The translations under genes were made by a program, and so were the position numbers. Below the pieces are notes generated by a model. The model saw only the letters and a list, made by a program, of their open reading frames with translations, did no database searches and was not told where the DNA came from. This document shows, piece after piece, positions 1 through 9,681 of a stretch of 43,227 nucleotides of DNA (positions are counted from its first letter, which is position 1; each line of letters opens with the position of its first letter). Location: contig JACDEL010000006.1 of the NCBI GenBank assembly GCA_013816405.1, positions 24,794 to 68,020 on the forward strand, read 5' to 3'. Source of the DNA: Chloroflexota bacterium. GTDB lineage: Bacteria > Chloroflexota > Limnocylindria > QHBO01.

Positions 1-1
1 G

Positions 2-379
2 ATCGCGCCAGGTGCCGGACGCTGGACCTACCCCGGCGGCTTCCTCGAACTGGGAGAGGCTGCGCAGGAGGGAGCCCGGCGCGAAACGGAGGAGGAGACG
101 CAGCTGCGGGTCGAAGTGGGGCGGCTGCTGGGCGCCTACTCGCGGCCGTATGCCGGGGTCGTGACACTGATCTACGAGGCGATGGTGGTGGGCGGTGAGC
201 TGCTGCCGGGCGTGGAGACGAGCGAGGTGCACGCGTTTGGGCCCGACGAGATCCCGTGGGAGGAGCTCGCTTTCTCTACGGTCGAGAGCGCGCTCCGAGA
301 CTGGGTCGCCTCGCTCCCGGGACGGGGCGTGCGATTCGAGCCGGAGCTGTACGTCACCGGCGACCCGGCGGAGGGCTAG
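2..379 (+). CDS. NUDIX hydrolase, 5'-truncated by window edge
   Basis: Frame 2 reads IAPGAGRWTYPGGFLELGEAAQEGARRETEEET..., matching the Nudix box Gx5Ex7REUxEE; ends at TAG 377-379. Confidence 0.85.
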   Translation: MAPGAGRWTYPGGFLELGEAAQEGARRETEEETQLRVEVGRLLGAYSRPYAGVVTLIYEAMVVGGELLPGVETSEVHAFGPDEIPWEELAFSTVESALRDWVASLPGRGVRFEPELYVTGDPAEG

Positions 380-1635
380 CCTGCCGCCTCGTAGCGACGG
401 AAGACGGCCACCGCGTTCTGGCCGCCGAAGCCGAACCCGTTGATGATCGCGATCCGCACCGGCGCCTGGCGGGCCTCGTTCGGGACGTAGTCCAGGTCAC
501 AGGCCGGGTCCGGGTTCTGGTAGTTGATGGTGGGCGGGATCATCCCGTCACGGATCGAGCAGACCGCTGCGATCGCCGAGATCGCTCCGGCAGCTCCCAG
601 GGTGTGCCCGACCATGCTCTTGTTGCTGCTCAGCGCCAGCCGGGCGGCATGCTCCCCGAACGCGACGTGGATCGCCTTTGTCTCGGTGGCGTCGTTCAGC
701 GGTGTGCTCGTCCCGTGGGCGACCACGTAGTCGACCTCCTCGGGCGCGACCCCGGCGTCGCGCAGGGCCTTGACCATCGCGCGTGCCGCACCCTCGCCGG
801 TGGGGTCCGGGGCGCTGATGTGGAATGCGTCGGCGGTCATCGCTCCGCCGGCCACCTCGGCGATGATCCGCGCACCCCGGCGCTCCGCGTGCTCGGCGGA
901 CTCGACGGTCAGCACCGCGGCCCCCTCGCCGAAGACGAAGCCGTCGCGCTTTGCGTCGAACGGCCGCGAGGCGCCGGCGGGGTCGTCATTGCGCTTGGAG
1001 AGGGCGCCCATGTTGGCCAGCGCGGCGAACGCGACCGGAAGGATGGCGCTCTCCGTTCCACCGGCGAGGACGACCTCCGCGTCGCCATGCTCGATCAGGC
1101 GCTGCGCGTCGATCAGGGCCTGCACGCCCGAGGCACAGGCTGCGACCGATGCGATCACCGGCCCGTGCAGCCCGTTCTGGATGCTGATCTGGCAGGCCGC
1201 CATCGAGGGAGAGAGCATCGGCACCATGAATGGGCTGACTCGCTTGCCGCCCTGCTCGAGGAAGACGCGCTCGCCCAACGCCACGTCGCCGATGCCGCCG
1301 CCGCCGGTATTGACGATCACGCCGATGTCGTCGCGGTTGGCGTCGGTGATCTCCAGCCCCGCGTCGGCGATGGCCTGGGCTGCGGCCGCCACCGCGAACT
1401 GGGAGAAGCGGCTCATGCGGCGCGCCTGCTTGAAGTCGATCCAGGTGGCCGGGTCGAAGCCCTTCACTTCGGCGGCAATGCGAACCTCCTCGGCAGACGC
1501 GTCGTAGGCGCTGATCGGCCCCACCCCGCTGGTTCCGGCCAGCAGGCTCGCCCAGAAAGTGGCGGCGTCGTTGCCGATCGGCGTGATGGCCCCCAGCCCG
1601 GTCACGACCGCTCGACGGGCCGGATCGCGCCTCAT
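376..1635 (-). CDS. fabF: beta-ketoacyl-ACP synthase II (KAS II)
   Basis: 419 aa; RAVVTGLGAITPIG N-terminus; catalytic Cys (AACASG), His (HGTSTPLNDATE) and His (KSMVGHTLGAAG) all present. Confidence 0.92.
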   Translation of the reverse strand: MRRDPARRAVVTGLGAITPIGNDAATFWASLLAGTSGVGPISAYDASAEEVRIAAEVKGFDPATWIDFKQARRMSRFSQFAVAAAAQAIADAGLEITDANRDDIGVIVNTGGGGIGDVALGERVFLEQGGKRVSPFMVPMLSPSMAACQISIQNGLHGPVIASVAACASGVQALIDAQRLIEHGDAEVVLAGGTESAILPVAFAALANMGALSKRNDDPAGASRPFDAKRDGFVFGEGAAVLTVESAEHAERRGARIIAEVAGGAMTADAFHISAPDPTGEGAARAMVKALRDAGVAPEEVDYVVAHGTSTPLNDATETKAIHVAFGEHAARLALSSNKSMVGHTLGAAGAISAIAAVCSIRDGMIPPTINYQNPDPACDLDYVPNEARQAPVRIAIINGFGFGGQNAVAVFRRYEAAG

Positions 1636-1645
1636 CAGGTGGCGC

Positions 1646-2929
1646 TCACGCCTCGACCCGGCCCAGGATCAGCGTGCTGTTGTGACCGCCCAGCCCCATC
1701 GAGTTGGAGAGCGCCACGCGGCTGTCGATCTGGCGCGCCTCGTTCGGTACGTAATCGAGCGTGAGCTCCGGATCGGGGTGCCGCAGGTTGATGGTCGGCG
1801 GGATGCAGCCGGTCTGGACGACGCGGGCGCAGACGAATGCCTCGAAGGCGCCGGCGGCACCCATCATGTGCCCGGTCATGCTCTTGCTCGAGCTGACCGC
1901 GAGGCGGGATGCGTGCTCGCCGAAGACCGCGCTGATTGCGGCCGATTCGTATCGATCGTTGAGCGGCGTGCTGGTCCCGTGGGCGTTGATGTAGTCGACC
2001 GCCTCTGGCTCGATCCCGGCCCGCTCCAGGGCTGCTTTCATCGAGCGCTGGCTCCCCTCGCCCCGCTCGGCGGGCGCCGCCATGTGGGAGGCATCCGACG
2101 ACGAGCCATAGCCGATGACCTCCGCGATGGGCGTCACTCCGCGGGCTCTTGCGTGCTCGAGCTCTTCGAGCACGAGTACCGATGCGCCCTCCGATACGAC
2201 GAAGCCATTCCGGGTGAGGTCGAAGGGTCGCGAGGCGATGGTCGGGTCGTAGGCCCCGGTGTCTGGATCGATCGGGGAGCCGAGGGCGCGCATCTGGCCG
2301 AAGCCGGCGAACGCGATCGGCACGATCACGGCCTCCGTGCCGGCGCCCAGCATCAGGTCCGCCTGGCCACGGACGATTGTCTCCATCGCCTCGCCGATGG
2401 CGTGGCCGCCGGTGGCGCAGGCGCTGACCACCGCCAGGTTCGGGCCGCGGATACCGTACTGGATGGCGACCATCCCCGAGGCTGCATCGGGGATCATGTG
2501 CGGCAGCAGGAACGGAGAGACCCGGCCCGGCCCGCGCTCATTCAGCGTGGCCAGCCCGTCCGCGATCATCCCGATGCCGCCGATCGCGGTCCCGACGATC
2601 ATCCCGAAGCGGTCCGCATCGGCCTGTGAGGTGTCGAGCATGCCGTCGGCGTTCAGCAGGCCGGCATCCTTGAGTGCCTCACCACTGGCGGCAACCGCGA
2701 AGTGCGTGTTGCGGTCGTGCCGCCGGGCGTCCTTGCCGTCCATGTACTGGGTGGCGTCGAAGTCCTTGACCTCGCCGGCGACATGGATCTCGTAGTCGGT
2801 CGTGTCGAAGAGCGTGATGTCGGCAATGCCCGATCGGCCCGCCACCAGGTTGTCCCACGAAACGCCGGCGCCGATCCCGACCGGCGAGACGACCCCAATG
2901 CCGGTGACGACCACCCGTCGTGCCGTCAC
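1646..2929 (-). CDS. fabF: beta-ketoacyl-ACP synthase II, second tandem copy
   Basis: VTARRVVVTGIGVVSPVG; ACATGG, HGTSTPLND and KSMTGHMMGAAG catalytic motifs. Likely GTG start at 2929 overlapping the fabD stop (GTGA); the ORF track extends the start to 2959. Confidence 0.9.
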   Translation of the reverse strand: MTARRVVVTGIGVVSPVGIGAGVSWDNLVAGRSGIADITLFDTTDYEIHVAGEVKDFDATQYMDGKDARRHDRNTHFAVAASGEALKDAGLLNADGMLDTSQADADRFGMIVGTAIGGIGMIADGLATLNERGPGRVSPFLLPHMIPDAASGMVAIQYGIRGPNLAVVSACATGGHAIGEAMETIVRGQADLMLGAGTEAVIVPIAFAGFGQMRALGSPIDPDTGAYDPTIASRPFDLTRNGFVVSEGASVLVLEELEHARARGVTPIAEVIGYGSSSDASHMAAPAERGEGSQRSMKAALERAGIEPEAVDYINAHGTSTPLNDRYESAAISAVFGEHASRLAVSSSKSMTGHMMGAAGAFEAFVCARVVQTGCIPPTINLRHPDPELTLDYVPNEARQIDSRVALSNSMGLGGHNSTLILGRVEA

Positions 2930-3936
2930 GCAGTCGCCTCGAGGGAGCCCGGGAGCCACAGGGCACCGTTGCCGGGCGCGTCCAGTGCGTGAGTCTCGGT
3001 TTCGGGCGAGATCCGCTTGATGAGGCCGCTGAGCACGCGTCCCGGACCGATCTCGACGAAGTCGGTCACGCCGTCAGCGGCCATGCGGCGCACCGAATCC
3101 GTCCATTGCACCCCGTGGACGAGGTGCTCCGACAGCTCGCGTCGCAGTCCCTCGGCGGTGCGGATGACGCTGGCGTGGACGTTGCCCAGCATCGGCACGC
3201 GGGGCTCACGGAACGGGACCTTGGCCAAGATCTGACTGAACTCGTCGCGAGCGCGACGCATCAGCGGGGAATGGCTTGCCACGCTGACCGTCAGGCGCAC
3301 GGCCTTGCGAGCGCCGATCGTCTTGCTCATCTCCAGCGCGAAGGCGAGGGCGGGAATGACGCCGGAGAGGACGATCTGCCCAGGTGCGTTGGCATTGGCG
3401 ACGCCAATCTCGCCGTGCTCGCGCGCGGCGTCCACCACCTCGTGGACCTGTTCGTCGGTGAGGCCGATGACCGCTCCCATGCCGCCCTGGATGCCCCGCT
3501 CCTGCATGATCCGCCCGCGCTCGCGGACGAGGCCGATGGCCGTCTCGAAGTCAATCGCGTCGGCGGCGACCGCGGCGGCGTACTGGCCGGCCGAGTGCCC
3601 GGCCAGGCGCAGCGGTGCCAGCTCGATGCCCGCGGCCGCCGCCTCGGCCCGCATCGCTTCGAGGTACGCGACGCTGGTGGCCAGGATCGCTGGCTGCGCA
3701 TTCACCGTCAGGTCGAGCACTTCGGCCGGTCCATCGGAGATCAGGTGCGACAGCGGGAAGCCGAGTGCTGCGTCGGCTCGCTCCATGACAGCCGCCGCCG
3801 CCGGCGAGCGCTCGAGCAGGGCAGCCCCCATCCCCACGTACTGCGAGCCCTGGCCGGGGAAGACGAACGCGTGGGCGCGCGGCTGTGGAGCCGGATCGTG
3901 GGGATCGGAGGAATCGGTCTGGTCGGTCATTCGCAT
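2926..3936 (-). CDS. fabD: malonyl CoA-ACP transacylase
   Basis: 336 aa; FPGQGSQYVGMG, GHSAGQYAAAV (GHSxG), and C-terminal VEIGPGRVLSGLIKR typical of FabD. Confidence 0.93.
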   Translation of the reverse strand: MRMTDQTDSSDPHDPAPQPRAHAFVFPGQGSQYVGMGAALLERSPAAAAVMERADAALGFPLSHLISDGPAEVLDLTVNAQPAILATSVAYLEAMRAEAAAAGIELAPLRLAGHSAGQYAAAVAADAIDFETAIGLVRERGRIMQERGIQGGMGAVIGLTDEQVHEVVDAAREHGEIGVANANAPGQIVLSGVIPALAFALEMSKTIGARKAVRLTVSVASHSPLMRRARDEFSQILAKVPFREPRVPMLGNVHASVIRTAEGLRRELSEHLVHGVQWTDSVRRMAADGVTDFVEIGPGRVLSGLIKRISPETETHALDAPGNGALWLPGSLEATA

Positions 3937-3991
3937 CTGAACGTCGGTGGACTTGGTCGCGAGTATAGCCGAGCGCCCCCTCGATCCCCGA

Positions 3992-5404
3992 TCAGCCTGG
4001 CATCTCGCGGGTCACGAATCGGCTGACCACCTCGTGCAGGACCGGCAACCCGAATTCGATGGCGCTGACCGGTACGCGCTCGTCGTGGCCGTGGAACAGC
4101 GAGAGAAATGGCATGTCGGCAGCAAGCAGCAGCGGCGCGAAGCCATAGGTGGGGATGGCCAGCCTGGCGAGCGCCTTCGCGTCCGTGCCCGGGGTGATCA
4201 TCATCGGCACAGCCATGGCCTCGGGGTCGGCCGCCAGCAGGGCGCTCCGCATCAGCTCGACGATCGGCGCGTCACTGGCCGCCTCGATGGCGGGCAGCAT
4301 GATGACGGGCTCGACCCGGGCAAGGGTGCCGACCGTGGCCTGCATCTCTGCCAGCAGCGCGTGCTGATCGGTGCCTGGCAGGGTGCGCACGTCGATCTGC
4401 GCCTCGCCGCTGCCAGGGATGACGTTCATCTTCTTGCCTGCCTGGATCATCGTGGTGGTCACGGTGTCCCGCAGCATGGCGGCGATCGATCGGCGGAGAA
4501 CGGGGTCCTCCACCCCTGCCTCGAGTGCGGCGAAGGCCGATGCCTCGTCCCCGGAGCGGATGCCATCGGCGACCGCGGTAAGGCCCAGCGCGGCCAGGAA
4601 CCTCTCCACCACCGGCGTCAGGCGCGCGGGTTGCGGAGCGGCCGCCAGGCGCGTCACCGCCTCGGCGAGCTTGAGGGCCGCGTTATCGGGGTTCGGCATT
4701 GAGCCATGTCCGGTTGTTCCGCTGGCATGCATCCGCGTCCAGGCGATCCCCTTCTCGGCGACCTGGATGCCGTACACCCGCCGCCCGCGGACCGTCATCG
4801 AATATCCACCCACCTCGTTCAGCGCGGCCGCCGCCGGACGACCGGCCGCGTCGCTGAACAGGTCGGGGCGCTCCGATGCCCAATGCCCGGCCCCGAAGAC
4901 GCCGCCCGCCTCCTCGTCGGCGACCGCCGCGAAGATCAGGTCACGCGACCGCTCCCCACCGGCGCGAGCGAGGGCCAGCATCACGCTGAGCTCCATCGCC
5001 ACCATGTCCTTCATGTCGACCGCCCCGCGGCCCCACACCACGCCGTCGATCAGCTCGCCGCCAAACGGGTCGTGGCTCCACGAGTCCACGTCGACCGGCA
5101 CCACGTCCACGTGGGAGAGGAGGACGAGCGGCGGCTCGGGGTCCGCGACGGTGGCGGGCAGGCGCGCGAAGCACGAACCGCGGCCGGGGATCGTCTCGAG
5201 CACCTCTGCGGCCACGCCGGCCGAGGTAAGCACCTCGGCACAATACGCGGCGGCGGCCGTCTCACCGCCGGTCGAGTCCATGCCGGCGGCCGCATCGGCG
5301 ACCCCCGGGGGGTTCACGCTCGGGATCCGGATCAGGGCGCGCAGGTGCTCCACGCATTCCGCGGACGCCTGGTCCCAGTCGACGGCTGGCGCGGCTCCGG
5401 TCAT
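3992..5404 (-). CDS. M20 family metallopeptidase (ArgE/DapE-like)
   Basis: LSHVDVVPVDVDSWSHDPFGGELIDGVVWGRGAVDMKD and ADEEAGG motifs; start MTGAAPAVDWDQ at 5404. The tracked ORF start (5854) is a spurious extension into the next gene. Confidence 0.88.
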   Translation of the reverse strand: MTGAAPAVDWDQASAECVEHLRALIRIPSVNPPGVADAAAGMDSTGGETAAAAYCAEVLTSAGVAAEVLETIPGRGSCFARLPATVADPEPPLVLLSHVDVVPVDVDSWSHDPFGGELIDGVVWGRGAVDMKDMVAMELSVMLALARAGGERSRDLIFAAVADEEAGGVFGAGHWASERPDLFSDAAGRPAAAALNEVGGYSMTVRGRRVYGIQVAEKGIAWTRMHASGTTGHGSMPNPDNAALKLAEAVTRLAAAPQPARLTPVVERFLAALGLTAVADGIRSGDEASAFAALEAGVEDPVLRRSIAAMLRDTVTTTMIQAGKKMNVIPGSGEAQIDVRTLPGTDQHALLAEMQATVGTLARVEPVIMLPAIEAASDAPIVELMRSALLAADPEAMAVPMMITPGTDAKALARLAIPTYGFAPLLLAADMPFLSLFHGHDERVPVSAIEFGLPVLHEVVSRFVTREMPG

Positions 5405-5409
5405 ATGGC

Positions 5410-6360
5410 TTAGCGGTAGCTCTGCGCCGGCGCCTGGCCGGCGTCTGGCATGGCTCGCTGCGTCGAGGCGTGCGCCGCGTTGTGGCGGGCGTGGACCAGG
5501 CGCCCGAGCGGCCATTCCGCGGCCAGCAGGACCACGGCCGCGATGAGCAGCACCGGGAGCTGCCAGGCGGCGCCGATCAGCACCAGGGCGGTGATGAAGA
5601 ATCCGTGGATCGCCACCCGGGTGCCCAATGCCAGGCCGAGATCGAGGATCGCCAGCCGGTCGCCGTTCGGTCGCGCCCGGTCGCGCCCCCAGACCGCCCA
5701 GCCCGCGACCGCCAGGAAGCCCGCGAAGACGATCACGAACAGCAGCATCCCTCCTCCGGGTCGCCGGTCGACGATTGGCTGCAGGATGGCGAACGGCACG
5801 ATCCCGGCCAGCAGCAGCCCGAAGGCCGGCAGCGGAACAACGAGCTGGAGCCACTCGAGGGCAGGCCGCCGCGCTGCCGCGTCACGCAGCCACCTCGTCA
5901 GGCTGCCGAAGGCCAGGGTCACGATGAGCCACGAGTAGAAGTTGCCCGCGGGCACGCCAAACCAGCCTTCGGACGGCCCGATGCCACGCCAGGTCCACAG
6001 GCCCATTCGGATGGCGATCGCGTCGAACGCGAGGTCGAGGCTGATCGCGAGCACGGCGTCCACGAACGGCGCGTATCGGCGGCGCACGCCAAGCGCGTCG
6101 GTCAGGCGCATGGCACCCGCGATGATCAGCGCCCAGGTCAGGCCGATGACGACCGGTGCCCGGTCGATGGTCAGGAACCAGTCGGCCGAGTAGTGGTACG
6201 TCTCGAAGACGAGCTGGTCGCCCTCCTCCAGCAGGATCCCGAACGCGGCCGCCGAGATGAGCTCCAGGAAGGGGAGGCGTCCCCGTCGCAGGGCCGCCAG
6301 CGCCGCGCCGATGAAGAAGATCGACGCGGAGGCCTCGATCAGCAGGTAAAGCGGGTTCAC
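5410..6360 (-). CDS. polytopic membrane protein, possibly carotenoid-biosynthesis (CruF/DUF422)-like
   Basis: 316 aa, multiple hydrophobic segments; conserved-looking D..A...D..A.R.G.W.W...GPSEGWFGVPAGNFYSWL resembles the CruF-type WFGVPxxNFxGW block. Family assignment by eye. Confidence 0.5.
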   Translation of the reverse strand: MNPLYLLIEASASIFFIGAALAALRRGRLPFLELISAAAFGILLEEGDQLVFETYHYSADWFLTIDRAPVVIGLTWALIIAGAMRLTDALGVRRRYAPFVDAVLAISLDLAFDAIAIRMGLWTWRGIGPSEGWFGVPAGNFYSWLIVTLAFGSLTRWLRDAAARRPALEWLQLVVPLPAFGLLLAGIVPFAILQPIVDRRPGGGMLLFVIVFAGFLAVAGWAVWGRDRARPNGDRLAILDLGLALGTRVAIHGFFITALVLIGAAWQLPVLLIAAVVLLAAEWPLGRLVHARHNAAHASTQRAMPDAGQAPAQSYR

Positions 6361-6407
6361 GGGTCCGATGATACGAGGCAGCGCCCGGCCGGTCGTAGAA
6401 TGCCGCC

Positions 6408-7850
6408 GTGACCACGCAGGTGACCTCCGAAACGGTTCCCATCTTCCTCGCCGGCGAGTTCGTCAACGCTGGAACGCCGCTCGAGGTGCGCGACCCCGCC
6501 ACCGGCGAGCTGGTGGCGACCACCTGGCAGGCCGGACCCGAGGAGCTGGAGCGCGCCACGGCCGCGGCGGTCGAGGCCTTCGCAGCCACCCGACGCCTGG
6601 CGAGCTTCGAGCGCCGAGACGCGCTGGCGCACATTGCGGATCGGATCAGCGAGGACGCGGACGAGCTGGCCGAGCTGCTCAGCCGGGAGTCGGGCAAGCC
6701 GATCCGCGATGCGAATGGCGAGGTGGCGCGCGGCGCGCTGACGTTCCGCATCGCGGCCGAGGAGGCGCTGCGCATCAACGGTGAGTGGCTGCCGCTCGAC
6801 TGGAGCGCCGCCAACCGCGGGCGAAGCGGGATCGTGCGGCGCTATCCGATCGGTCCTGTCGCCGGCATCAGCCCATTCAACTTCCCGTTGAACCTGGCGG
6901 CCCACAAGGTCGCGCCGGCGATCGCGGCTGGCTGCAGCATCGTGCTCAAGCCACCGTCGAAGGACCCGCTGGTGATGCTTCGCGTCGCCGGCTACCTGGC
7001 GGAGACGAACCTGCCCAAGGGGGCCGTCTCGATCCTGCCGATGGATCGTCCCACCGGGGATCGGATGGTCGCCGACGATCGGTTCAAGCTCCTCAGCTTC
7101 ACCGGCAGCCCGTCGGTCGGCTGGAAGATGAAGGCCGAGGCCGGCAAGAAGAAGGTCGTCCTTGAGCTGGGTGGCAACGCCGGGGCGATCGTGGACGACA
7201 CGGCGGACCTTGAATGGGCCGTCGCGCGCCTTGCATACGGCGCCTTCGCCTACTCGGGGCAGGTCTGCATCAGCGTCCAGCGCATTTACGTCGTGGAGTC
7301 GATCTTCGCCGACTTCCGGCGCCTCTTCGTCGACAAGGTCCGCCAGCTGAAGGTCGGCAGCCCGCTCGACCCGGCGACCGATCTGGGGCCGATGGTCAAT
7401 GCCAGGGCGGTGGCGCGCACGCACGAGTGGGTCGGCGAGGCACTGGAGCGGGGCGCAAAGGCGCTCGTCGGGGGCGAGCCCGACGGGCTCTTCTATCCCC
7501 CCACCGTGCTGGTGGACGTGTCGAAGGATGCGCGCGTCTGCGGGGAGGAGGTCTTCGCGCCGGTGGTCAACCTCTTCGCGGTGCCCGACTTCAAGGCGGC
7601 GATCGCCGAGATCAATGACAGCCAGTTCGGCCTGCAATGCGGCGTCTTCACCAACGATCTGGAGCGCACGCTGCTCGCACACGACGAGCTGGAGGTCGGC
7701 GGGGTGATCGTCAACGACGTCCCGACCTGGCGCACCGACGCGATGCCGTACGGCGGGGTCAAGGACTCGGGCCTCGGCCGCGAAGGCCTGCGCTGGTCGA
7801 TCGAGGACATGACCGAGCCGCGCCTGCTGGCGTTCGCGCGGCCGCTGTAG
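6408..7850 (+). CDS. aldehyde dehydrogenase family protein
   Basis: 480 aa; FNFPLNLAAHKVAPAIAAG, FTGSPSVGWKMK, ELGGNAGAIVDD, GQVCISVQRIYV catalytic Cys. Confidence 0.92.
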   Translation: MTTQVTSETVPIFLAGEFVNAGTPLEVRDPATGELVATTWQAGPEELERATAAAVEAFAATRRLASFERRDALAHIADRISEDADELAELLSRESGKPIRDANGEVARGALTFRIAAEEALRINGEWLPLDWSAANRGRSGIVRRYPIGPVAGISPFNFPLNLAAHKVAPAIAAGCSIVLKPPSKDPLVMLRVAGYLAETNLPKGAVSILPMDRPTGDRMVADDRFKLLSFTGSPSVGWKMKAEAGKKKVVLELGGNAGAIVDDTADLEWAVARLAYGAFAYSGQVCISVQRIYVVESIFADFRRLFVDKVRQLKVGSPLDPATDLGPMVNARAVARTHEWVGEALERGAKALVGGEPDGLFYPPTVLVDVSKDARVCGEEVFAPVVNLFAVPDFKAAIAEINDSQFGLQCGVFTNDLERTLLAHDELEVGGVIVNDVPTWRTDAMPYGGVKDSGLGREGLRWSIEDMTEPRLLAFARPL

Positions 7851-7857
7851 CCTCTCC

Positions 7858-8226
7858 ATGACGGACGTGGCCGCAGCGCCGGCCGATGCCGCGATCCGCT
7901 ATGCCCGGGTGCTGCCCGCCTCGGAGCTGCGCGACGGAGAGCTGATCCCGGTCGAGATCGACGGCCGCCCCGTGGTCCTGGTGCGCCATGCCGGTGCGTT
8001 CTACGCCGTGCAGAACAACTGCTCGCACAAGGACTTCCCACTCTCGGAGGCGGGCTTTGACCCACGCGACGAGGTCCTGGTGTGCGCCTGGCACGGCGGC
8101 TGCTTCGACCTGCGAACTGGCGAGGCGATTGTTCCGCCGGCGACGGAGCCGGTCGAGATCTTCCCGGTACGGGTCAGCGCCGATGGCTGGGTCGAGATCG
8201 GGCTCACCGGCAGCCTCGCTCGCTGA
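7858..8226 (+). CDS. Rieske [2Fe-2S] ferredoxin-type protein
   Basis: 122 aa; CxH...CxWHG cluster ligands in NNCSHKDFPLSEAG...VLVCAWHGGCFDLRTGEA. Confidence 0.88.
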   Translation: MTDVAAAPADAAIRYARVLPASELRDGELIPVEIDGRPVVLVRHAGAFYAVQNNCSHKDFPLSEAGFDPRDEVLVCAWHGGCFDLRTGEAIVPPATEPVEIFPVRVSADGWVEIGLTGSLAR

Positions 8227-8236
8227 GCGGCGACTG

Positions 8237-9016
8237 ATGGATCTCGAGGCGCTCCCCTTCGTCAACTGGATCTTCTGGGCGGCGCTCACCTCGGGATCGC
8301 TGCTCGTGGTCGGTGGGACCGAACTGGTGGGCGGCACGACCCGCGGCTATCGGCTCTTCATGGCCGCGCTGCTCGCCGTATGCGCTGCCGTGCTGCTCCT
8401 CTCCGAGCTGAACCTCTCGCCCGGGACGGTTGCGGACTCGACGGCCGGGGTTCGCCGCGGCATGGTCTGGGGGCTGGCAGCCCTGACCGCGGCATACCTC
8501 GTCGCCTCGATCGCCCGCTTGCCGCGCAGCGGCCTGGCGATCGCCGGGGGGTCGGCCGGAATCTTCGCCCTTGCGGCGCTGGCGTCTGCCGGCGGCACGC
8601 TCAGTGCGCCCCTCTTTGCCGCCCAGCTGATCCTGGTGGCGGTCGCGCTGGGAGCCGTCACCGCGGCCATGCTCCTTGGCCACTGGTACCTGGTCACGCC
8701 GAAGCTCTCGCCCGCCCCCCTGCGCCGGATGATGTGGCTGCTCCTGGCCGCCCTTGCGCTGCAGGCGCTCCTCTTTGTCGTCGCCGTGACCGCGATCAGC
8801 AACGGGCCGCTGGGTGGACCGATCGGATGGCTCACCTGGCTGCGCCTGGTGGCTGGCATCCTCCTGCCGATCGGGATCACGGTCCTGGCGCTGCTCGCGA
8901 GCCGCGCGGCATCCCTCCAGGCCAGCACCGGCCTGCTGTACATCGGCCTTGCGCTGATCATGGCGGGATCGATCGCGGGCGCCAGCCTCGCCTACCTGAC
9001 CGGCGTGCCGGTCTGA
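8237..9016 (+). CDS. multi-pass membrane protein of unknown function
   Basis: MDLEALPFVNWIFWAALTSGSLLVVGG...; about 7 hydrophobic segments, conserved-looking LLGHWYLVTPKL; ATG 8237 follows the Rieske stop closely. Confidence 0.75.
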   Translation: MDLEALPFVNWIFWAALTSGSLLVVGGTELVGGTTRGYRLFMAALLAVCAAVLLLSELNLSPGTVADSTAGVRRGMVWGLAALTAAYLVASIARLPRSGLAIAGGSAGIFALAALASAGGTLSAPLFAAQLILVAVALGAVTAAMLLGHWYLVTPKLSPAPLRRMMWLLLAALALQALLFVVAVTAISNGPLGGPIGWLTWLRLVAGILLPIGITVLALLASRAASLQASTGLLYIGLALIMAGSIAGASLAYLTGVPV

Positions 9017-9024
9017 CGATCGTG

Positions 9025-9681
9025 ATGCAGGTCGCGGTCCGCTGCTTCGCCACCCTGCGCGAGCTGGCCGTGGACCGTACGACGCTGGCGCTGCCCATCG
9101 GGGCGGTGGTTGCGGACGTGTGGGCTGCTCTCGCAGAAGCGTACCCCGGGCTGGCGCCGCACCGTCCGTTCGTGCGTGCGGCACGGAATGGTGCCTATGC
9201 CGGCTGGGACGCGGTGCTCGAGGACGGCGACCAGGTCGCGTTCCTGCCACCGGTGAGCGGTGGGGGACCGAGCGGCCTGACGGACGGCACCATCGACATC
9301 GGAAGCCTGGAGGCAGCGGTGGCGGCGACAGGCCACGGGGCGCTGGTCAGCTTCGTCGGGCGGGCGCGAGATCGAGCCGATGACGGCCGCGAGGTGCTGG
9401 AGCTCGAGTACGAGGCCTTCCCTGAGATGGCCACCGACGTCCTGGCTGAGATCGTCACCGAGGCGGAAGACCGATGGGCGGGCTGCGCAGTGGCGTTGGT
9501 GCACCGGATCGGCGTGGTGCCGATCGGTGAGGCGGCGGTTGCGATCGTCACCGCGGCGGCTCATCGCTCGGAGGCGTACGAGGCCAATCGGTTCGTCATC
9601 GAGGCGATCAAGGAGCGCCTCCCGATCTGGAAGCGGGAGCGGTTTGCGGATGGGACCGAGTGGAAGCGTCCGGGCGCCTAG
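9025..9681 (+). CDS. fused MoaD-MoaE molybdopterin synthase
   Basis: MoaD part MQVAVRCFATLREL...GDQVAFLPPVSGGG followed by MoaE part LVSFVGRARD...LEYEAFPEMA...VALVHRIGVVPIGEAAVAIVTAAAHRSEAYEANRFVIEAIKERLPIWKRE. Confidence 0.88.
   Translation: MQVAVRCFATLRELAVDRTTLALPIGAVVADVWAALAEAYPGLAPHRPFVRAARNGAYAGWDAVLEDGDQVAFLPPVSGGGPSGLTDGTIDIGSLEAAVAATGHGALVSFVGRARDRADDGREVLELEYEAFPEMATDVLAEIVTEAEDRWAGCAVALVHRIGVVPIGEAAVAIVTAAAHRSEAYEANRFVIEAIKERLPIWKRERFADGTEWKRPGA

Noticed and set aside
256-1764. 502-aa plus-strand ORF antisense to fabF
   Set aside because: GC-rich antisense artefact; the minus-strand frame encodes a complete KAS II with catalytic residues.
5405-5854. N-terminal extension of the M20 peptidase ORF
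   Set aside because: Overlaps the membrane protein gene out of frame; the natural start is at 5404.
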